A DNA stretch of 64,000 nt from Actinomycetota bacterium. GTDB lineage: Bacteria; Actinomycetota; Actinomycetes; Propionibacteriales; Propionibacteriaceae. Within the stretch, counting starts at the first letter, position 1. Every line of letters begins with the position of its first letter. Shown here one piece after another: positions 47,788 through 57,684 of the stretch. The notes beneath the pieces were generated by a model. That model saw nothing but the letters and a program-made list of their open reading frames with translations, ran no database searches and was not told the DNA's origin. The stretch lies in contig JAIUOS010000009.1 in assembly GCA_020161755.1 (NCBI GenBank), positions 59,614-123,613 of the forward strand, written 5' to 3'. A program made the translations under genes and the position numbers.

Positions 47788-48420
47788 TCAGTTCGACTGA
47801 TTGGGTCTTGGCTCGCGCCGGAGTTCGATGATCCGTCGGGCGATGTGGTCGCGGCGGGTGTCGCTGACCAGGGTGAGGCCGGGCATGTCGGCGAGGTAGA
47901 GGTCGGCGAGCTTGCGGACGCGGGTGTCGGTGATGATGACGACCTGGTGCCGGTCGGCCTCCGCGGCGAGGTGCTGGAACAGTCGTCGCCGGAACGGCGC
48001 GGCGGAGCGGCGGCCGCGGTGGAGGGCGTGGTGGTCGGACAGCTGCCAGGCGCCGTCTGGGGTGGGGTGGACCAGTTGGGTGGCTGTGTCATCGAAGTAG
48101 CCCACGACCCAGCCCTGGCGTTGCCACCGCTTGATGCTCCACCAGATCCCGAAGGGCAGGCACGCCAGCCCCGCCGCACCCATGATCAGCCCGGCGGCGA
48201 TCCCGGCGACGGGGTCGAGTGGGCGTCCGTAGGGCAGGCCGGCGACGTACCAGGTGGTGCCGATCAGCAGGGAGGCGGCGACGAGGTAGACCAGCAGGCC
48301 GATGTCGAAGTGCCGGAACGACACCCATTGCAGGACGCGGAGGGTTTCCGGGTTCAGGGGCATCTTCCCGGGCAGCGGGTCTGGCCTGGGCGGTGGTGGG
48401 CCGGGGGAGGCGGTCGCCAT
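47788..48420 (-). CDS. Membrane protein of the conjugative element
   Basis: A 210-residue protein with two transmembrane segments (FDIGLLVYLVAASLLIGTTWYVA and PVAGIAAGLIMGAAGLACLPF) in the first half. The second half is cytoplasmic and charged (LSDHHALHRGRRSAAPFRRRL, VVIITDTRVRKLADLYLADMPG). It has no known family name; the layout suggests a membrane component with a cytosolic domain. A proline-rich N-terminus (MATASPGPPPPRPDPLPGKM) precedes the first segment. Function unknown. Confidence 0.5.
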   Translation of the reverse strand: MATASPGPPPPRPDPLPGKMPLNPETLRVLQWVSFRHFDIGLLVYLVAASLLIGTTWYVAGLPYGRPLDPVAGIAAGLIMGAAGLACLPFGIWWSIKRWQRQGWVVGYFDDTATQLVHPTPDGAWQLSDHHALHRGRRSAAPFRRRLFQHLAAEADRHQVVIITDTRVRKLADLYLADMPGLTLVSDTRRDHIARRIIELRREPRPNQSN

Positions 48421-48439
48421 GGGGTTGACTCTGCCTGTT

Positions 48440-48904
48440 CTATGCCGGATCGGGCCATGGGTAGAGGCTGCCGAGCCGAGGGATGGTCATCCTGGTTCCG
48501 TCGCTGGTCCGGTAGCGACCGACCGGGTCGGGCACCGGGTGGCCGGCGTGTTCGTGGCTGCCGCTGGTGTGGGCGATCGCGGCGAGCACGAGCTGGACGT
48601 GGTCGCGGTCCAGTCCTGGGACGGCCTCGTACAGGTTGACCGGGGCTCCTGCCAGGAGCGATGCGGCGATGCGCAGCATGCGCGCTTCGGCGCCGGAGAG
48701 GGCGCCGAGGTTGTCGTCGGTGAGTTGGTCGGCGTCGACCCACCACCAGCCCGGGTTGTCGCCGGGCTGGATCCAGGGCTGGGTATCGGCGGCGAAGCGT
48801 CCGTCGCTGGTGCGGATGAGTAGTTCGACGCCGGCCTCGAGCGGGTAGGCCCCTTTCGCCCAGGTCCGTAACGCGCTGTGGGTGTCCACCTGGCTGACCT
48901 TCAT
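48440..48904 (-). CDS. Hypothetical protein of the conjugative element
   Basis: A 154-residue soluble protein: MKVSQVDTHSALRTWAKGAY, then GDNPGWWWVDADQLTDDNLGALSGAEARMLRIAASLL and VPGLDRDHVQLVLAAIAHTSGSHE. It starts with an ATGA overlap with the upstream gene stop at 48901. The tryptophan-rich centre and helical tail resemble small plasmid accessory proteins, without a definite match. Confidence 0.5.
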   Translation of the reverse strand: MKVSQVDTHSALRTWAKGAYPLEAGVELLIRTSDGRFAADTQPWIQPGDNPGWWWVDADQLTDDNLGALSGAEARMLRIAASLLAGAPVNLYEAVPGLDRDHVQLVLAAIAHTSGSHEHAGHPVPDPVGRYRTSDGTRMTIPRLGSLYPWPDPA

Positions 48905-49755
48905 CGTGTCTTCCCCCATCGTCCGATGGTGGTGCCGGCGGGATGGGGCCGGTTCGCGGACGGGGTGAGCGCGGCGGCCCGCTCGAGGTCGGGGATCCGG
49001 CGGCCGGTGCGGATCATGGCTGCCAGGGTGGGGCCGAAGCCGTCTGCTGTGGCCCGCTCGTCACCCAGTCCGCGCAGGGTGGTCCTCCAGCGGGCGCGGA
49101 AGGCCGGGGTCGTGCCGCTGAGAATGGCGATGATCGTCACGGCGATCAGTGCGTTCCACCGCGAAGCGAGTGCGTTGTCGATGATGGCCACGGCGAACAC
49201 GATCCAGCGGATCTTCCACGACACCGACAGCAGCGGCGTCCAGACCGCCACCCGGCTGCACGCGCCGACCACGATCTCCACCGCTGCCCACGGCACGCAG
49301 TAGGCGTCGACGGCCGCGACCAGAACCGAGCTGTTCACCGGCTGTTGGCCCAGAGCGTGGCAGACCAGCGCAGAGACCTGCAGCGCATCCAGCTGGCCGG
49401 AGATGACGCGGCCCACCAGCGACCGGCTGACCACCAAGTCCTTCCCGGTGGGCATGATCGCCTCGATCCAGGTGAGTCGCCGGCCGATCCAGATCCTCGG
49501 CTGGTGTCGTCCGCGCAACGAGCTGATCGGGACGGTCGCGGCCAGCACTTGGTCTCGTTCGAACCCGGTTGCCGGACGGGCCCCGAACCGCCACCACAGC
49601 CCGGCCCGGGTGTTGCGGCCGGCCAGCAACCCCGCGCCGAGCATGAGGGCGAGGGCAGCGGCCGGGAGGGACAGGCCGGCGACAATCAGCCAGACGACGC
49701 TGCTGAACACCAGACCGGTGATCTGTGCCCGCAGCCAGGCACCTCGCCAGGGCAT
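48901..49755 (-). CDS. Membrane protein with a degenerate M48-like peptidase region
   Basis: A 284-residue protein with hydrophobic segments near the start (LVFSSVVWLIVAGLSLPAAALALMLGA) and in the middle (WIVFAVAIIDNALASRW, LIAVTIIAILSGTTP). The part GQLDALQVSALVCHALGQQPVNS aligns with M48 (HtpX-like) peptidases, but the zinc motif HExxH has become CHALGQQ, so it should be inactive. The start ATG 49755 follows the previous gene's stop (TGACATG at 49757). It may be a membrane scaffold in the mating or entry-control machinery. Role unknown. Confidence 0.55.
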   Translation of the reverse strand: MPWRGAWLRAQITGLVFSSVVWLIVAGLSLPAAALALMLGAGLLAGRNTRAGLWWRFGARPATGFERDQVLAATVPISSLRGRHQPRIWIGRRLTWIEAIMPTGKDLVVSRSLVGRVISGQLDALQVSALVCHALGQQPVNSSVLVAAVDAYCVPWAAVEIVVGACSRVAVWTPLLSVSWKIRWIVFAVAIIDNALASRWNALIAVTIIAILSGTTPAFRARWRTTLRGLGDERATADGFGPTLAAMIRTGRRIPDLERAAALTPSANRPHPAGTTIGRWGKTR

Positions 49756-49756
49756 G

Positions 49757-50062
49757 TCACTCCCCCGTCTGGTCGTGGAGCTTGGCGAGTCGGCTGATCT
49801 CCTTGCCGTCCAGCGCCCCGCCACACCAACCGGCGATCTCGGTCGGGGTTGCTCCCTCGGCGAGCATCTCGTGGATGGCCGTCGCTGCGGCCAGCTCGGC
49901 CTCGCCGACGGCGGCGTCCCGTTCGGCGAGCGCGGTCAGTATTGAGACCGCGTGGCCGGTGAGCCGCTTCTCCCTGGCCTCCCGTTCACGCTGCTTGATC
50001 AGCAGTGCTTCTCCGACCCGGCGCCTGGCCTCCCGACGGAGGCTCTGTTGCGTGCCACTCAT
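49757..50062 (-). CDS. Small hypothetical protein, first gene of the accessory operon
   Basis: A 101-residue helical protein: MSGTQQSLRREARRRVGEALL, IKQREREAREKRLTGHAVSI, then AVGEAELAAATAIHEMLAEGATPTEIAGWCGGALDGKEIS. Basic N-terminus and a small C-terminal helix bundle suggest a nucleic-acid-binding or regulatory role. Block P2 lies 34 bases upstream, divergent from the relaxase gene. It begins the operon 49757-47788 or beyond. Its proximity to the oriT-type region makes a relaxosome accessory protein possible; inference only. Confidence 0.5.
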   Translation of the reverse strand: MSGTQQSLRREARRRVGEALLIKQREREAREKRLTGHAVSILTALAERDAAVGEAELAAATAIHEMLAEGATPTEIAGWCGGALDGKEISRLAKLHDQTGE

Positions 50063-50095
50063 GGTGTCGACTCCCTTCAGCCCGATTGGTTCCTC

Positions 50096-50135
50096 ACCCC
50101 ACTAAGCCGACGGCGACACCCCGTCCCGGACAAGT
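50096..50135 (-). promoter_or_regulatory. Shared promoter-like block P2
   Basis: On the minus strand it reads AACTTGTCCGG-N19-CTTAGTGGGGT, with the same spacing as P1 and P3, and lies 34 bases upstream of the 50062 start. Confidence 0.7.
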
Positions 50136-50314
50136 TCACCCGCCAAGTTGACGACCCGCCGACCAGCAGCCGCGAGGTCGCCCGCTCCCCCACCCCATGT
50201 CCCCCCTCGAGAAGATGCCGATTCCATGTGCGATACACCTCTTGCACGCGGACCCAGACCGAGCTTTATGGCACTTCCGGCAACATCGAGGATCGCCGCA
50301 AACTCGATGCCCGG
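50136..50314. other. Candidate oriT region between divergent operons
   Basis: The 180 bases between P2 and P3 contain no gene. An inverted repeat CATCGAG (50284-50290) with CTCGATG (50303-50309) and a looser one GTGC...GCAC (50228-50247) lie near the relaxase start, the usual place for a MobF origin of transfer. No nic site can be named. Confidence 0.35.
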
Positions 50315-50354
50315 TTCTGTCCGGATCGACCCCTCCTCATCGGCTTAGTGGGTT
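50315..50354 (+). promoter_or_regulatory. Shared promoter-like block P3 with leaderless relaxase start
   Basis: TTCTGTCCGG-N19-CTTAGTGGGTT ends directly at the GTG start codon (50355). There is no Shine-Dalgarno sequence. If CTTAGT is the -10 element, transcription would begin at or next to the start codon, giving a leaderless mRNA. Confidence 0.65.
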
Positions 50355-53300
50355 GTGACGATGAGCCTGCACCGCATCACGGCCGGGTCGGGATACGACT
50401 ACCTGACCCGGCAGGTCGCGGCCATGGACAGCACCGAGAAGGGCTACACCGGCCTGGCGTCCTACTACACGGAGAAGGGCGAAACCCCGGGCACTTGGGT
50501 GGGTTCGGGCCTGGCTGGCATCGAAGGCTTGGCCGCTGGGGACGTGGTGACGGCGGAGCAGATGCAGGCGCTGTTCGGCGCCGGACTGCACCCCCTGGCC
50601 AGACAGCGCAGCGAGGCCCTTGGAGGGACAGGCGCGACCGAGGCCGACTACTTGGAAGCCACCCGGCTGGGCCGGCCGTTCGCGGTCTACAACGATGACG
50701 TCAGCCCGTTCCGGGTCGAGGTCGCCCGCCGGTTGGAGCAACTCAACACCTCCCGCGGCCTGCCCGTCCGAACACGGAACTCGATCGAGGACCGGGCCAG
50801 GATTCGGTCCGAAGTAGCGGCGGCAATGTTTCGCGAGCAGTACGGACGCGCACCGTTGGACCAGCGCGAGTTGGCCGGGCACATCGCGAAGCTGTCGCGG
50901 CAGAAGACGACCGCGGTGGCCGGGTTCGACCTCACGTTCTCCCCGGTGAAGAGCGTCTCCACCCTGTGGGCGATCGCCGACCAGCCGGTTGCGGCGGTGA
51001 TCGAACGGGCCCACAACGCCGCCGTCGCGGAGGCGTTGGCGTTCATCGAACGCACCGCCCTCTACACCCGAACCGGTACCGCCGGGGTGCGGCAGGTCGA
51101 CGTCCGCGGCCTGATCGGCACCGCGTTCGTCCACCGCGATTCCCGGGCCGGAGATCCGGATCTGCACACCCATGTCGCGGTCGCGAACAAGGTCCAGACC
51201 GTCGAGGACGGCCGCTGGCTGTCCATCGACGGCCGGGTGCTGTTCAAGGGGATCGTCGCCGCGTCCGAGACCTACAACACCGCCCTCGAACAGCACCTCG
51301 CGACCGAGCTGGGGTTGCGGTTCGAGGAGCGGCCCAACCCAGACCGGCGCAAGCTCCCGGTCAGGGAAGTCGTCGGTGTCGACCCGGCGTTGAACGCCCG
51401 CTGGTCCCAGCGCCGGCAGAGCATCGAGGCCCGCCGACGGGTTCTGGCCAAGGCGTTCCAGCGCGATCATGGCCGGCCGCCGACCCCGGTGGAGGCGATC
51501 GCGCTCGCCCAGCAGGCCACCCTGGAGACCCGGGAGGACAAGCACGAACCGCGCAGCCTGGCCGAGCAGCGCGCCACCTGGTACGACCAAGCAGTCGAAG
51601 TCCTGGGCGGGTCACGTCAGATCGCCGCGATGATCCGCCACGCCCTGCACCCCGATCAGGCGGACCGGCAGATGCTGGACCAGCGGTGGTTCGACGACAC
51701 CGTCGCGGCGATGCTGGCCCGGATGGAGACCAACCGGTCCACCTGGCAGGACTGGCATCTACGGGCCGAAGCCCTCCGCCGGGTCCGCGCCGCCGAAGCC
51801 CCTCTGGAGCACACCGGCTGGTGGGTCGACCACCTCGTCGCCGCCGCGATCGCCCGCTCGGTACCGGTCACCCGAACCACCGACGGCGTGGACGAACCCG
51901 ACCCGTTGCGGCGGGCCAGCGGCGACAGTGTCTACACCGTCGCAGGCGCCCAGCTGTTCACCTCCGGACGCGTCCTGGCCGCAGAACAGCGGCTCGTCGA
52001 CGCCGCCGGACGCCGCGGCGGCATGGTCGCCGATCCGACCGCGATCGACTTGGCGCTGCTGGAATCTGAAGCGAACCGGGTTCGGCTGAACCCCGGCCAG
52101 GTGCTGCTGGTCCGCGAGATGGCGTCGTCGGGTGCACGGGTGCAGCTGGCGATCGCCCCGGCCGGCTCGGGCAAGACCACTGCCATGGACGCCTTGTCCC
52201 GGGCGTGGATCGCCTCCGGCGGCAACGTGATCGGCCTGGCCCCCTCGGCTGCCGCGGCGGCCCAGCTCGGTGCCCAGATGCAGGGACACCACGACACCCT
52301 CGCCAAACTCGTCTGGGACCTTACCCCCGGCCTCGGCGACCCGTCGGCCTGGAAGCAGCGGATCGGACAACACACCTTGGTGGTGATCGATGAGGCCGGC
52401 ATGGCCGACACCGTCTCCCTCGACACCGCGGTCAACTTCATCCTCGAGCGCGGCGGCAGCGTCCGGCTGATCGGCGACGACCAACAACTCGCCGCGATCG
52501 GCGCCGGCGGCGTCCTACGCGACATCCAAGCCCAACACGGCGCGCTGCGGCTCACCGAACTGCTCAGATTCAGCGATCCCGCCGAAGGCTCCGCCTCCTT
52601 GGCCCTGCGCGAAGGACACACCGCTGCGCTCGGGTTCTACCTCGACCAACACCGCCTCCACGTCGGTGACGAAGCGACCATGGCCGACGACCTGTTCGAC
52701 GCCTGGAGTGCTGACCGCGAACAGGGTTTGGACTCGATCATGCTCGCCCCGACCCGGGAACGCGTCTCCGAACTCAACCAGCGCGCCCGCACCCAGCGCC
52801 TCGCCGGCACCACCCCTCACCGGCAGATCGAGCTGGCCGACGGCAACCAGGCCAGCATCGGGGATGTCATCATCACCCGCCAGAACAACCGGCTCCTGCG
52901 CGTCGCCGCCAACGACTGGGTCAAGAACGGCGACCGCTGGACCGTCACCGGTATCACCCTGCGCGGCGGCATCCGGGCCCGCCACAATCAGTCCGGACGG
53001 TATGTCACCTTGCCCGCCGAATATGTCGCCGAACAGGTCGAACTCGGCTACGCCTCCACCATCCACACCGCCCAAGGCATCACCGCCGACACCATGCACG
53101 GCCTGCTCACCGGCGCTGAGACCCGGCAGCAGGCCTACACCATGCTCACCCGCGGCCGACACCACAACGCCGCCTACGTGGTGGTCGTCTGCGACGGCGA
53201 TCCCCACACCACCATCCGGCCCGAAGTCGTCAACCCGCTCACCCCGACCGACATCCTCCACGCCATCCTGGCGCGCGACGAATCCCCGATCTCGGCCACC

Positions 53301-55838
53301 ACCCAACTCCGCGACGCCGGCAACCCCACCGCGCTGCTGCACCAGGCCGTCACCCGCTACACCGACGCGACCAGCTTCGCCGCCAGCCACATCGCCGGCG
53401 AGTTCGGCATCCGCGGCCTCCAACGCCGCGCCGAAGAAGCACTCCCCCGGATCACCACCGCCGCGGCCTGGCCCTCCCTGCAAGCCGAACTACTCCTCGT
53501 CGAGGCCGACGGACATGACCCCATCGACGCCCTCGCCCGCGCCACCGCCGATCCGATCGGCACCGCCCACGACCCGGTCGCCGTCCTCGCCTGGCGCGTC
53601 GCCGACCAGCGTCACCACACGGGTCGCGGACCGCTGCCCTGGCTCGCCGGCATTCCGACCGAACTCGCCCAACACCCACTCTGGAACCAATACCTTGGCG
53701 CCCGCCAGACCCTGATCCGCAACCTCGTCGAACAGATCCGCGCCAACCAGCACGAAGACGCGCCGGCCTGGGTTGCGTCGTTGGCTTCTGTTCCCCCAGC
53801 GAGCCTGATCGCCGAGGTCGAGGTGTGGCGGGCAGCCAACGGCGTCCCGGACACCGACCTGCGCCCGACCGGCGAACGCCGCCACGCCTCCGCCGCGGGC
53901 CGCTACCAGCAGCGACTCGAACACCGCCTCCAGACCAGCCAGTCCGCCGCCCTCGATGAGTGGCGCGACACCCTCGCAGCCATCTCGCCCGCGATCCTCG
54001 TCGACGACTTCGCGCCCGTCCTCGCCCGCAGGCTCGCCCAGCTGTCCAGCAGCGGCATCAATGCCCGCGGCCTGATCGACCAGGCCGCTGCGCAAGGCCC
54101 GCTGCCCGACGACCACGCAGCCGCAGCCCTGTGGTGGCGACTGGCTCGCCACCTCACCCCGGCCGTCGCCGAAGGCGCCGACACCGCTTACCGCCTCACC
54201 ACCGAATGGCTCGACCAGTTCGCCCGCGCCGTCAACCCCGACACCGCCCACGCCCTGGCCGACAGCGCGTCCTGGCCGGCTCTGGTCGCCACCATCGAAC
54301 GCGGCCTGCAACGCGGCTGGCACCTCGACCGGCTCCTCGACGACGCCCGCCGCACCCCCACCGACCCGCACCTCGACCCCTGCCAAGCCTGGGTCTGGCG
54401 GCTGTCCATCCTCACCGACCCCACCCCCTACGACAACCTCCCGGACGTCGAGGACGAGCCGCCCGCCGACCTGTGGGAGGGCCTCATCCCCACCACGCCA
54501 TCCGTCACCAGCCAGACGGGTCCCGCAATCGTGTCCGACCCGCCCACCGCCGAAGAGAGCCTCGAGGAACCGGATCTGGACGCCGAGCAGGCCCTGGCCA
54601 TCGAAGCGATCGTGCGCCGCGGCCTGCCCGCCCCCGAACCCACCGACGCCGAGATCCGCGCCATGCTCGAACGTCGCGACGCCTGGCGCGACAGCCCACC
54701 CCTGGACCGGCTTATCCGGGTCAACGACCTCACCGCCGATTACTACCAGCAGCGCTACACCGACAGCTGGGCACGCGGCTACGTCACCGAACGCTTCGGC
54801 CACGACCTCACCGGCAGCGAGGTGCGACCCGGCTACGCCCCCGACAGCTGGACCGCGCTCGTCACCCATCTGCACCTCCATGGAGTGACCGATGAGGAGA
54901 TGCTCGCCGCCGGCGTCGCCACCCGAGCAAGCACCGGATGGCTCATCGACCGCTTCCGCGACCGCGTCACCTTCCCAATCACCAACCCCGACGGTCACAT
55001 CGTCGGGTTCGTCGGACGCCGCAACCCCGTCCACACCGACGCGGACGGACACGGGCCCAAGTACCTCAATACCGCCGAGACCGCCCTCTACCGCAAGGGC
55101 GACCAACTCTTCACCGCCGGACACCTCAGCCCCGACACCATCCCGGTGCTGACCGAAGGCCCCTTCGACGCCATCGCAGTCACGATCGCCGCTGCGGGCA
55201 GTCACACCGGCGTCGCCGCCCTCGGTACCAGCCTCACCAACCAACAGGCCGCACAGCTACGCGGCCAGCTTCACCAGCCTATCGTCGCCACCGACCCCGA
55301 CCTCGCCGGCCGGATCGCCGCCGAACGCGACTACTGGCTGCTCGCCGCCCAAGGCCTCGACCCCCGATTCGCACGGCTCCCGGAGGGTCAGGACCCAGCC
55401 GAACTAGCCCGAGCGGACGCCGGCCTGCTCACCGCCGCCCTTCGGAGCGCGGGCACTCTCGGTAATCAGCTCATCGACGAGCGCCTGGACCACCTGCCGA
55501 CGAACCAAGCCGCCCTCGAAGCCGCGACAGTCGTCGCCGCGCAACCCCCGGAGCGCTGGACGGCCGGGGTCGAGTACATCGCCGAGCGCACCGACCTGCC
55601 CGCCACGCTCATCCGCGCGGCGCTGGTCGGCCTGGTGCGCACCTGGAATGAAGACCCTCGTCGCTCCGCCGACCAACATCTCGGACGCGTCGCAGAGACC
55701 AAAGAGCGCCTCACCACCCCCGACCCGGACGAAGCGCTCGCGAGCCGCGGCGAGCAGGCCGACCCGAACCGTCAGCGCAAGCTCCCCGAGCGTCGGATTG
55801 AGAACGCTGCCCAGCGATCGACCAACGTCCCGAGATGA
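50355..55838 (+). CDS. traA: MobF relaxase - helicase - DnaG-type primase fusion
   Basis: A 1,827-residue protein. Residues 1-about 330 form a TrwC/MobF relaxase, with tyrosines near the N-terminus (SGYDYLTRQ), [14 protein letters not shown] motif [15 protein letters not shown] and the His triad at about 259-274 ([18 protein letters not shown]). A RecD/TraI-like helicase follows: Walker A PAGSGKTT at about 602-609, DEAG at 678-681 and STIHTAQG near 900. After a helical middle the C-terminus is a DnaG-like primase core: [41 protein letters not shown] and a Toprim [16 protein letters not shown] with ATDPDLAG. The zinc-binding primase domain is missing. It nicks oriT, unwinds and probably primes the transferred strand. 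GTG 50355 or ATG 50361 can be the start. Typical MobF relaxases lack the primase. Confidence 0.88.
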   Translation: MTMSLHRITAGSGYDYLTRQVAAMDSTEKGYTGLASYYTEKGETPGTWVGSGLAGIEGLAAGDVVTAEQMQALFGAGLHPLARQRSEALGGTGATEADYLEATRLGRPFAVYNDDVSPFRVEVARRLEQLNTSRGLPVRTRNSIEDRARIRSEVAAAMFREQYGRAPLDQRELAGHIAKLSRQKTTAVAGFDLTFSPVKSVSTLWAIADQPVAAVIERAHNAAVAEALAFIERTALYTRTGTAGVRQVDVRGLIGTAFVHRDSRAGDPDLHTHVAVANKVQTVEDGRWLSIDGRVLFKGIVAASETYNTALEQHLATELGLRFEERPNPDRRKLPVREVVGVDPALNARWSQRRQSIEARRRVLAKAFQRDHGRPPTPVEAIALAQQATLETREDKHEPRSLAEQRATWYDQAVEVLGGSRQIAAMIRHALHPDQADRQMLDQRWFDDTVAAMLARMETNRSTWQDWHLRAEALRRVRAAEAPLEHTGWWVDHLVAAAIARSVPVTRTTDGVDEPDPLRRASGDSVYTVAGAQLFTSGRVLAAEQRLVDAAGRRGGMVADPTAIDLALLESEANRVRLNPGQVLLVREMASSGARVQLAIAPAGSGKTTAMDALSRAWIASGGNVIGLAPSAAAAAQLGAQMQGHHDTLAKLVWDLTPGLGDPSAWKQRIGQHTLVVIDEAGMADTVSLDTAVNFILERGGSVRLIGDDQQLAAIGAGGVLRDIQAQHGALRLTELLRFSDPAEGSASLALREGHTAALGFYLDQHRLHVGDEATMADDLFDAWSADREQGLDSIMLAPTRERVSELNQRARTQRLAGTTPHRQIELADGNQASIGDVIITRQNNRLLRVAANDWVKNGDRWTVTGITLRGGIRARHNQSGRYVTLPAEYVAEQVELGYASTIHTAQGITADTMHGLLTGAETRQQAYTMLTRGRHHNAAYVVVVCDGDPHTTIRPEVVNPLTPTDILHAILARDESPISATTQLRDAGNPTALLHQAVTRYTDATSFAASHIAGEFGIRGLQRRAEEALPRITTAAAWPSLQAELLLVEADGHDPIDALARATADPIGTAHDPVAVLAWRVADQRHHTGRGPLPWLAGIPTELAQHPLWNQYLGARQTLIRNLVEQIRANQHEDAPAWVASLASVPPASLIAEVEVWRAANGVPDTDLRPTGERRHASAAGRYQQRLEHRLQTSQSAALDEWRDTLAAISPAILVDDFAPVLARRLAQLSSSGINARGLIDQAAAQGPLPDDHAAAALWWRLARHLTPAVAEGADTAYRLTTEWLDQFARAVNPDTAHALADSASWPALVATIERGLQRGWHLDRLLDDARRTPTDPHLDPCQAWVWRLSILTDPTPYDNLPDVEDEPPADLWEGLIPTTPSVTSQTGPAIVSDPPTAEESLEEPDLDAEQALAIEAIVRRGLPAPEPTDAEIRAMLERRDAWRDSPPLDRLIRVNDLTADYYQQRYTDSWARGYVTERFGHDLTGSEVRPGYAPDSWTALVTHLHLHGVTDEEMLAAGVATRASTGWLIDRFRDRVTFPITNPDGHIVGFVGRRNPVHTDADGHGPKYLNTAETALYRKGDQLFTAGHLSPDTIPVLTEGPFDAIAVTIAAAGSHTGVAALGTSLTNQQAAQLRGQLHQPIVATDPDLAGRIAAERDYWLLAAQGLDPRFARLPEGQDPAELARADAGLLTAALRSAGTLGNQLIDERLDHLPTNQAALEAATVVAAQPPERWTAGVEYIAERTDLPATLIRAALVGLVRTWNEDPRRSADQHLGRVAETKERLTTPDPDEALASRGEQADPNRQRKLPERRIENAAQRSTNVPR

Positions 55839-55889
55839 CAGCTCCGTCTTCGGACGCATACTGAACCCAGCACCCCAAGGAGACAGCGC

Positions 55890-56546
55890 ATGCTCACCGC
55901 ATTCCTCACCGGCGCCGCCGGCGCAGCGATCGGCGTCGTGCTCGGCCTCTGGACCAGACGCACCCTCGCCGCCTTGAACTACAGACTCGACGACGAACAA
56001 CACCTTCCGACACCCGGACCGCGCCGCTGGATCATCTGGGTATCGGCGCTCAGCCTCGGCAGCATCGGGGCCTGGCTCGCCGCCACAGGCAGCTGGGCAC
56101 TCGCCCCGATACTGCTTCCCCTCGCGCTCACCGGGCCCGTGCTGGCCGCCATCGACCTCGACGTGATGAGGCTCCCCAACCGCATCTTGGTTCCTGTAGC
56201 CGTCGCAGCCTTCGGAGGGTTGGCGTCCACCGTACTGACCCAGAGCGGGTGGACAACCGCCCTTCGGGGATTGCTCGGCGGCCTCATCGCCGGCGGCACC
56301 CTTGCGGTCCTGAGTCTGATTACGCACGGCGGAATCGGGTTCGGCGACGTCAAGCTCGCAGTCATCCTTGGTGTCAGCACCGGCGCCATCACAATCGCCG
56401 CCGCCGTGTGGAGTCTGCTGTTGGGCTCAATCAGCGCGCTCGCCTGGATCAAGGTCGAGCACAGAGGAGATCCACTGCCCTATGGTCCTTGGCTCCTGAT
56501 TGGCGCCTGGGCTGGACTCCTGCTGTCGGGATTCGCTGTGGTCTGA
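55890..56546 (+). CDS. Type IV prepilin peptidase (A24)
   Basis: A 218-residue protein of about seven hydrophobic segments. The two catalytic aspartates of the A24 aspartic peptidases are visible: AAIDLDVMRLPNRILVP and GIGFGDVKLAVIL (GxGD). It is short and lacks the N-terminal methyltransferase cysteine domain, so it only cleaves leader peptides. It follows the relaxase gene after 51 bases and may process a pilin-like subunit of the mating apparatus, though no pilin gene is visible in the window. The start ATG 55890 gives a membrane-inserted first segment. Confidence 0.85.
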   Translation: MLTAFLTGAAGAAIGVVLGLWTRRTLAALNYRLDDEQHLPTPGPRRWIIWVSALSLGSIGAWLAATGSWALAPILLPLALTGPVLAAIDLDVMRLPNRILVPVAVAAFGGLASTVLTQSGWTTALRGLLGGLIAGGTLAVLSLITHGGIGFGDVKLAVILGVSTGAITIAAAVWSLLLGSISALAWIKVEHRGDPLPYGPWLLIGAWAGLLLSGFAVV

Positions 56547-56580
56547 CGGTCACGATAGGCCGGCACGACCTATCGATTAG

Positions 56581-57684
56581 CTACTGCCGCATCCTGAGTG
56601 GCACGACGTTGTCAGGATCCTGGTGCACCCGGGGCGACCCGGGGTCAAGGAGTGATTTCAGGAGTGTCGTGGAAAGAGCAAGTTCTTTGCGAAGGTCGCG
56701 CAAGGGTCGATCCCCATACAGGTGTCGACGTAGCCTCCCGAGCAATACCGGGCTCTCGGGCTGAACCGTAACCGGCTCGATCCGTCGCCACCCACGCGCG
56801 CTGATCTGCTTCCAGAGCGACGTGGAGCGCTCATCGTCGATTGCACCGACCTGCTTCGCGCGCATCACCAAACCCTGAATCGATACCCCCCACAACGCCT
56901 TCACTTGTCGGTACTCGTTGAGAGTGAGATGGCCGGACAGTGTCTCCTGGGCACGTTCGAACGGCATCAACAACTCCCCTGCAAACAGGTTTGCCTCACG
57001 CTCAGGATCCGCCGGGCGCCGCCGAAGATGCAGCACCAAGTGCCCCACTTCGTGTGCCAACGTGAACCGATCCCGGTCTCCTTGGTGGCCTGGAAAGTAG
57101 CCGATAAACGCGTCCTCATCAGGACCGCTCCAGTACGAGAGCCCGAAGTGCTGGTTCTTCGTGGACGTTTCGTCGTCGTCTGGCAGGACTATTGGGGCGA
57201 CGGGGATACCGGCGCGCTCAACGGAGCGCATCAGGTGAGGGATGGGCTTGCTCCCGTCGAGCTGGAGCGCGCGCCGAGTCTCCGCGGCGAGTTCGACGAT
57301 GTCTTCCTTCTGCAACTCGCCCGTGGCCACGGGAAGGGACGGACGCGGGTAGCCGGTTCCCTCCACAAGTAGTCGGCTGACACGGAAGCCCTCCTGGAAT
57401 AGAGCGTGGGCTCGCCGCGTCGTCACGGCCGACGCCGTCTGCTGCTTCCTGAAGCGAAGTGAGTCGAGCGGTACCTCATCGAGGATCACGTCGAAGAACT
57501 CGAGCGGTAAATCGACAGCCTTGGCTACGGCGTCAACGAGGTCTCGACTCGCTGGCTTTTGCCCCCGCTCGACTTGGGAGAGGAGGGACTGGCTTACTCC
57601 GGCTTGGTCTCGCAGAGCAGCCTGTGTCAGGCCGAAGATCTCGCGGGCTGTACGAATCCGCTCACCCGTGAAGGGTGTCGTCAT
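56581..57684 (-). CDS. XRE-ImmA/IrrE regulator (HTH plus metallopeptidase)
   Basis: A 367-residue protein. The N-terminal XRE helix-turn-helix reads IRTAREIFGLTQAALRDQAGVSQSLLSQVERGQKPASRDLVDAV (about residues 9-52). The DUF955 ImmA/IrrE metallopeptidase follows, with FTLAHEVGHLVLHLRRRPAD (HExxH) and EREANLFAGELLMPFE. Such proteins bind DNA and are inactivated or act by cleaving a repressor in response to stress. The start ATG 57684 overlaps the end of the upstream gene (57662), so the two are coupled. The -19-base dyad upstream of that operon (58296-58314) may be its operator. It probably controls the restriction-modification or transfer genes. Confidence 0.85.
   Translation of the reverse strand: MTTPFTGERIRTAREIFGLTQAALRDQAGVSQSLLSQVERGQKPASRDLVDAVAKAVDLPLEFFDVILDEVPLDSLRFRKQQTASAVTTRRAHALFQEGFRVSRLLVEGTGYPRPSLPVATGELQKEDIVELAAETRRALQLDGSKPIPHLMRSVERAGIPVAPIVLPDDDETSTKNQHFGLSYWSGPDEDAFIGYFPGHQGDRDRFTLAHEVGHLVLHLRRRPADPEREANLFAGELLMPFERAQETLSGHLTLNEYRQVKALWGVSIQGLVMRAKQVGAIDDERSTSLWKQISARGWRRIEPVTVQPESPVLLGRLRRHLYGDRPLRDLRKELALSTTLLKSLLDPGSPRVHQDPDNVVPLRMRQ

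Noticed and set aside
53490..55244. 584-codon minus-strand frame opposite the relaxase
   Set aside because: Antisense shadow of GC-rich coding sequence; the relaxase/primase motifs lie on the plus strand.
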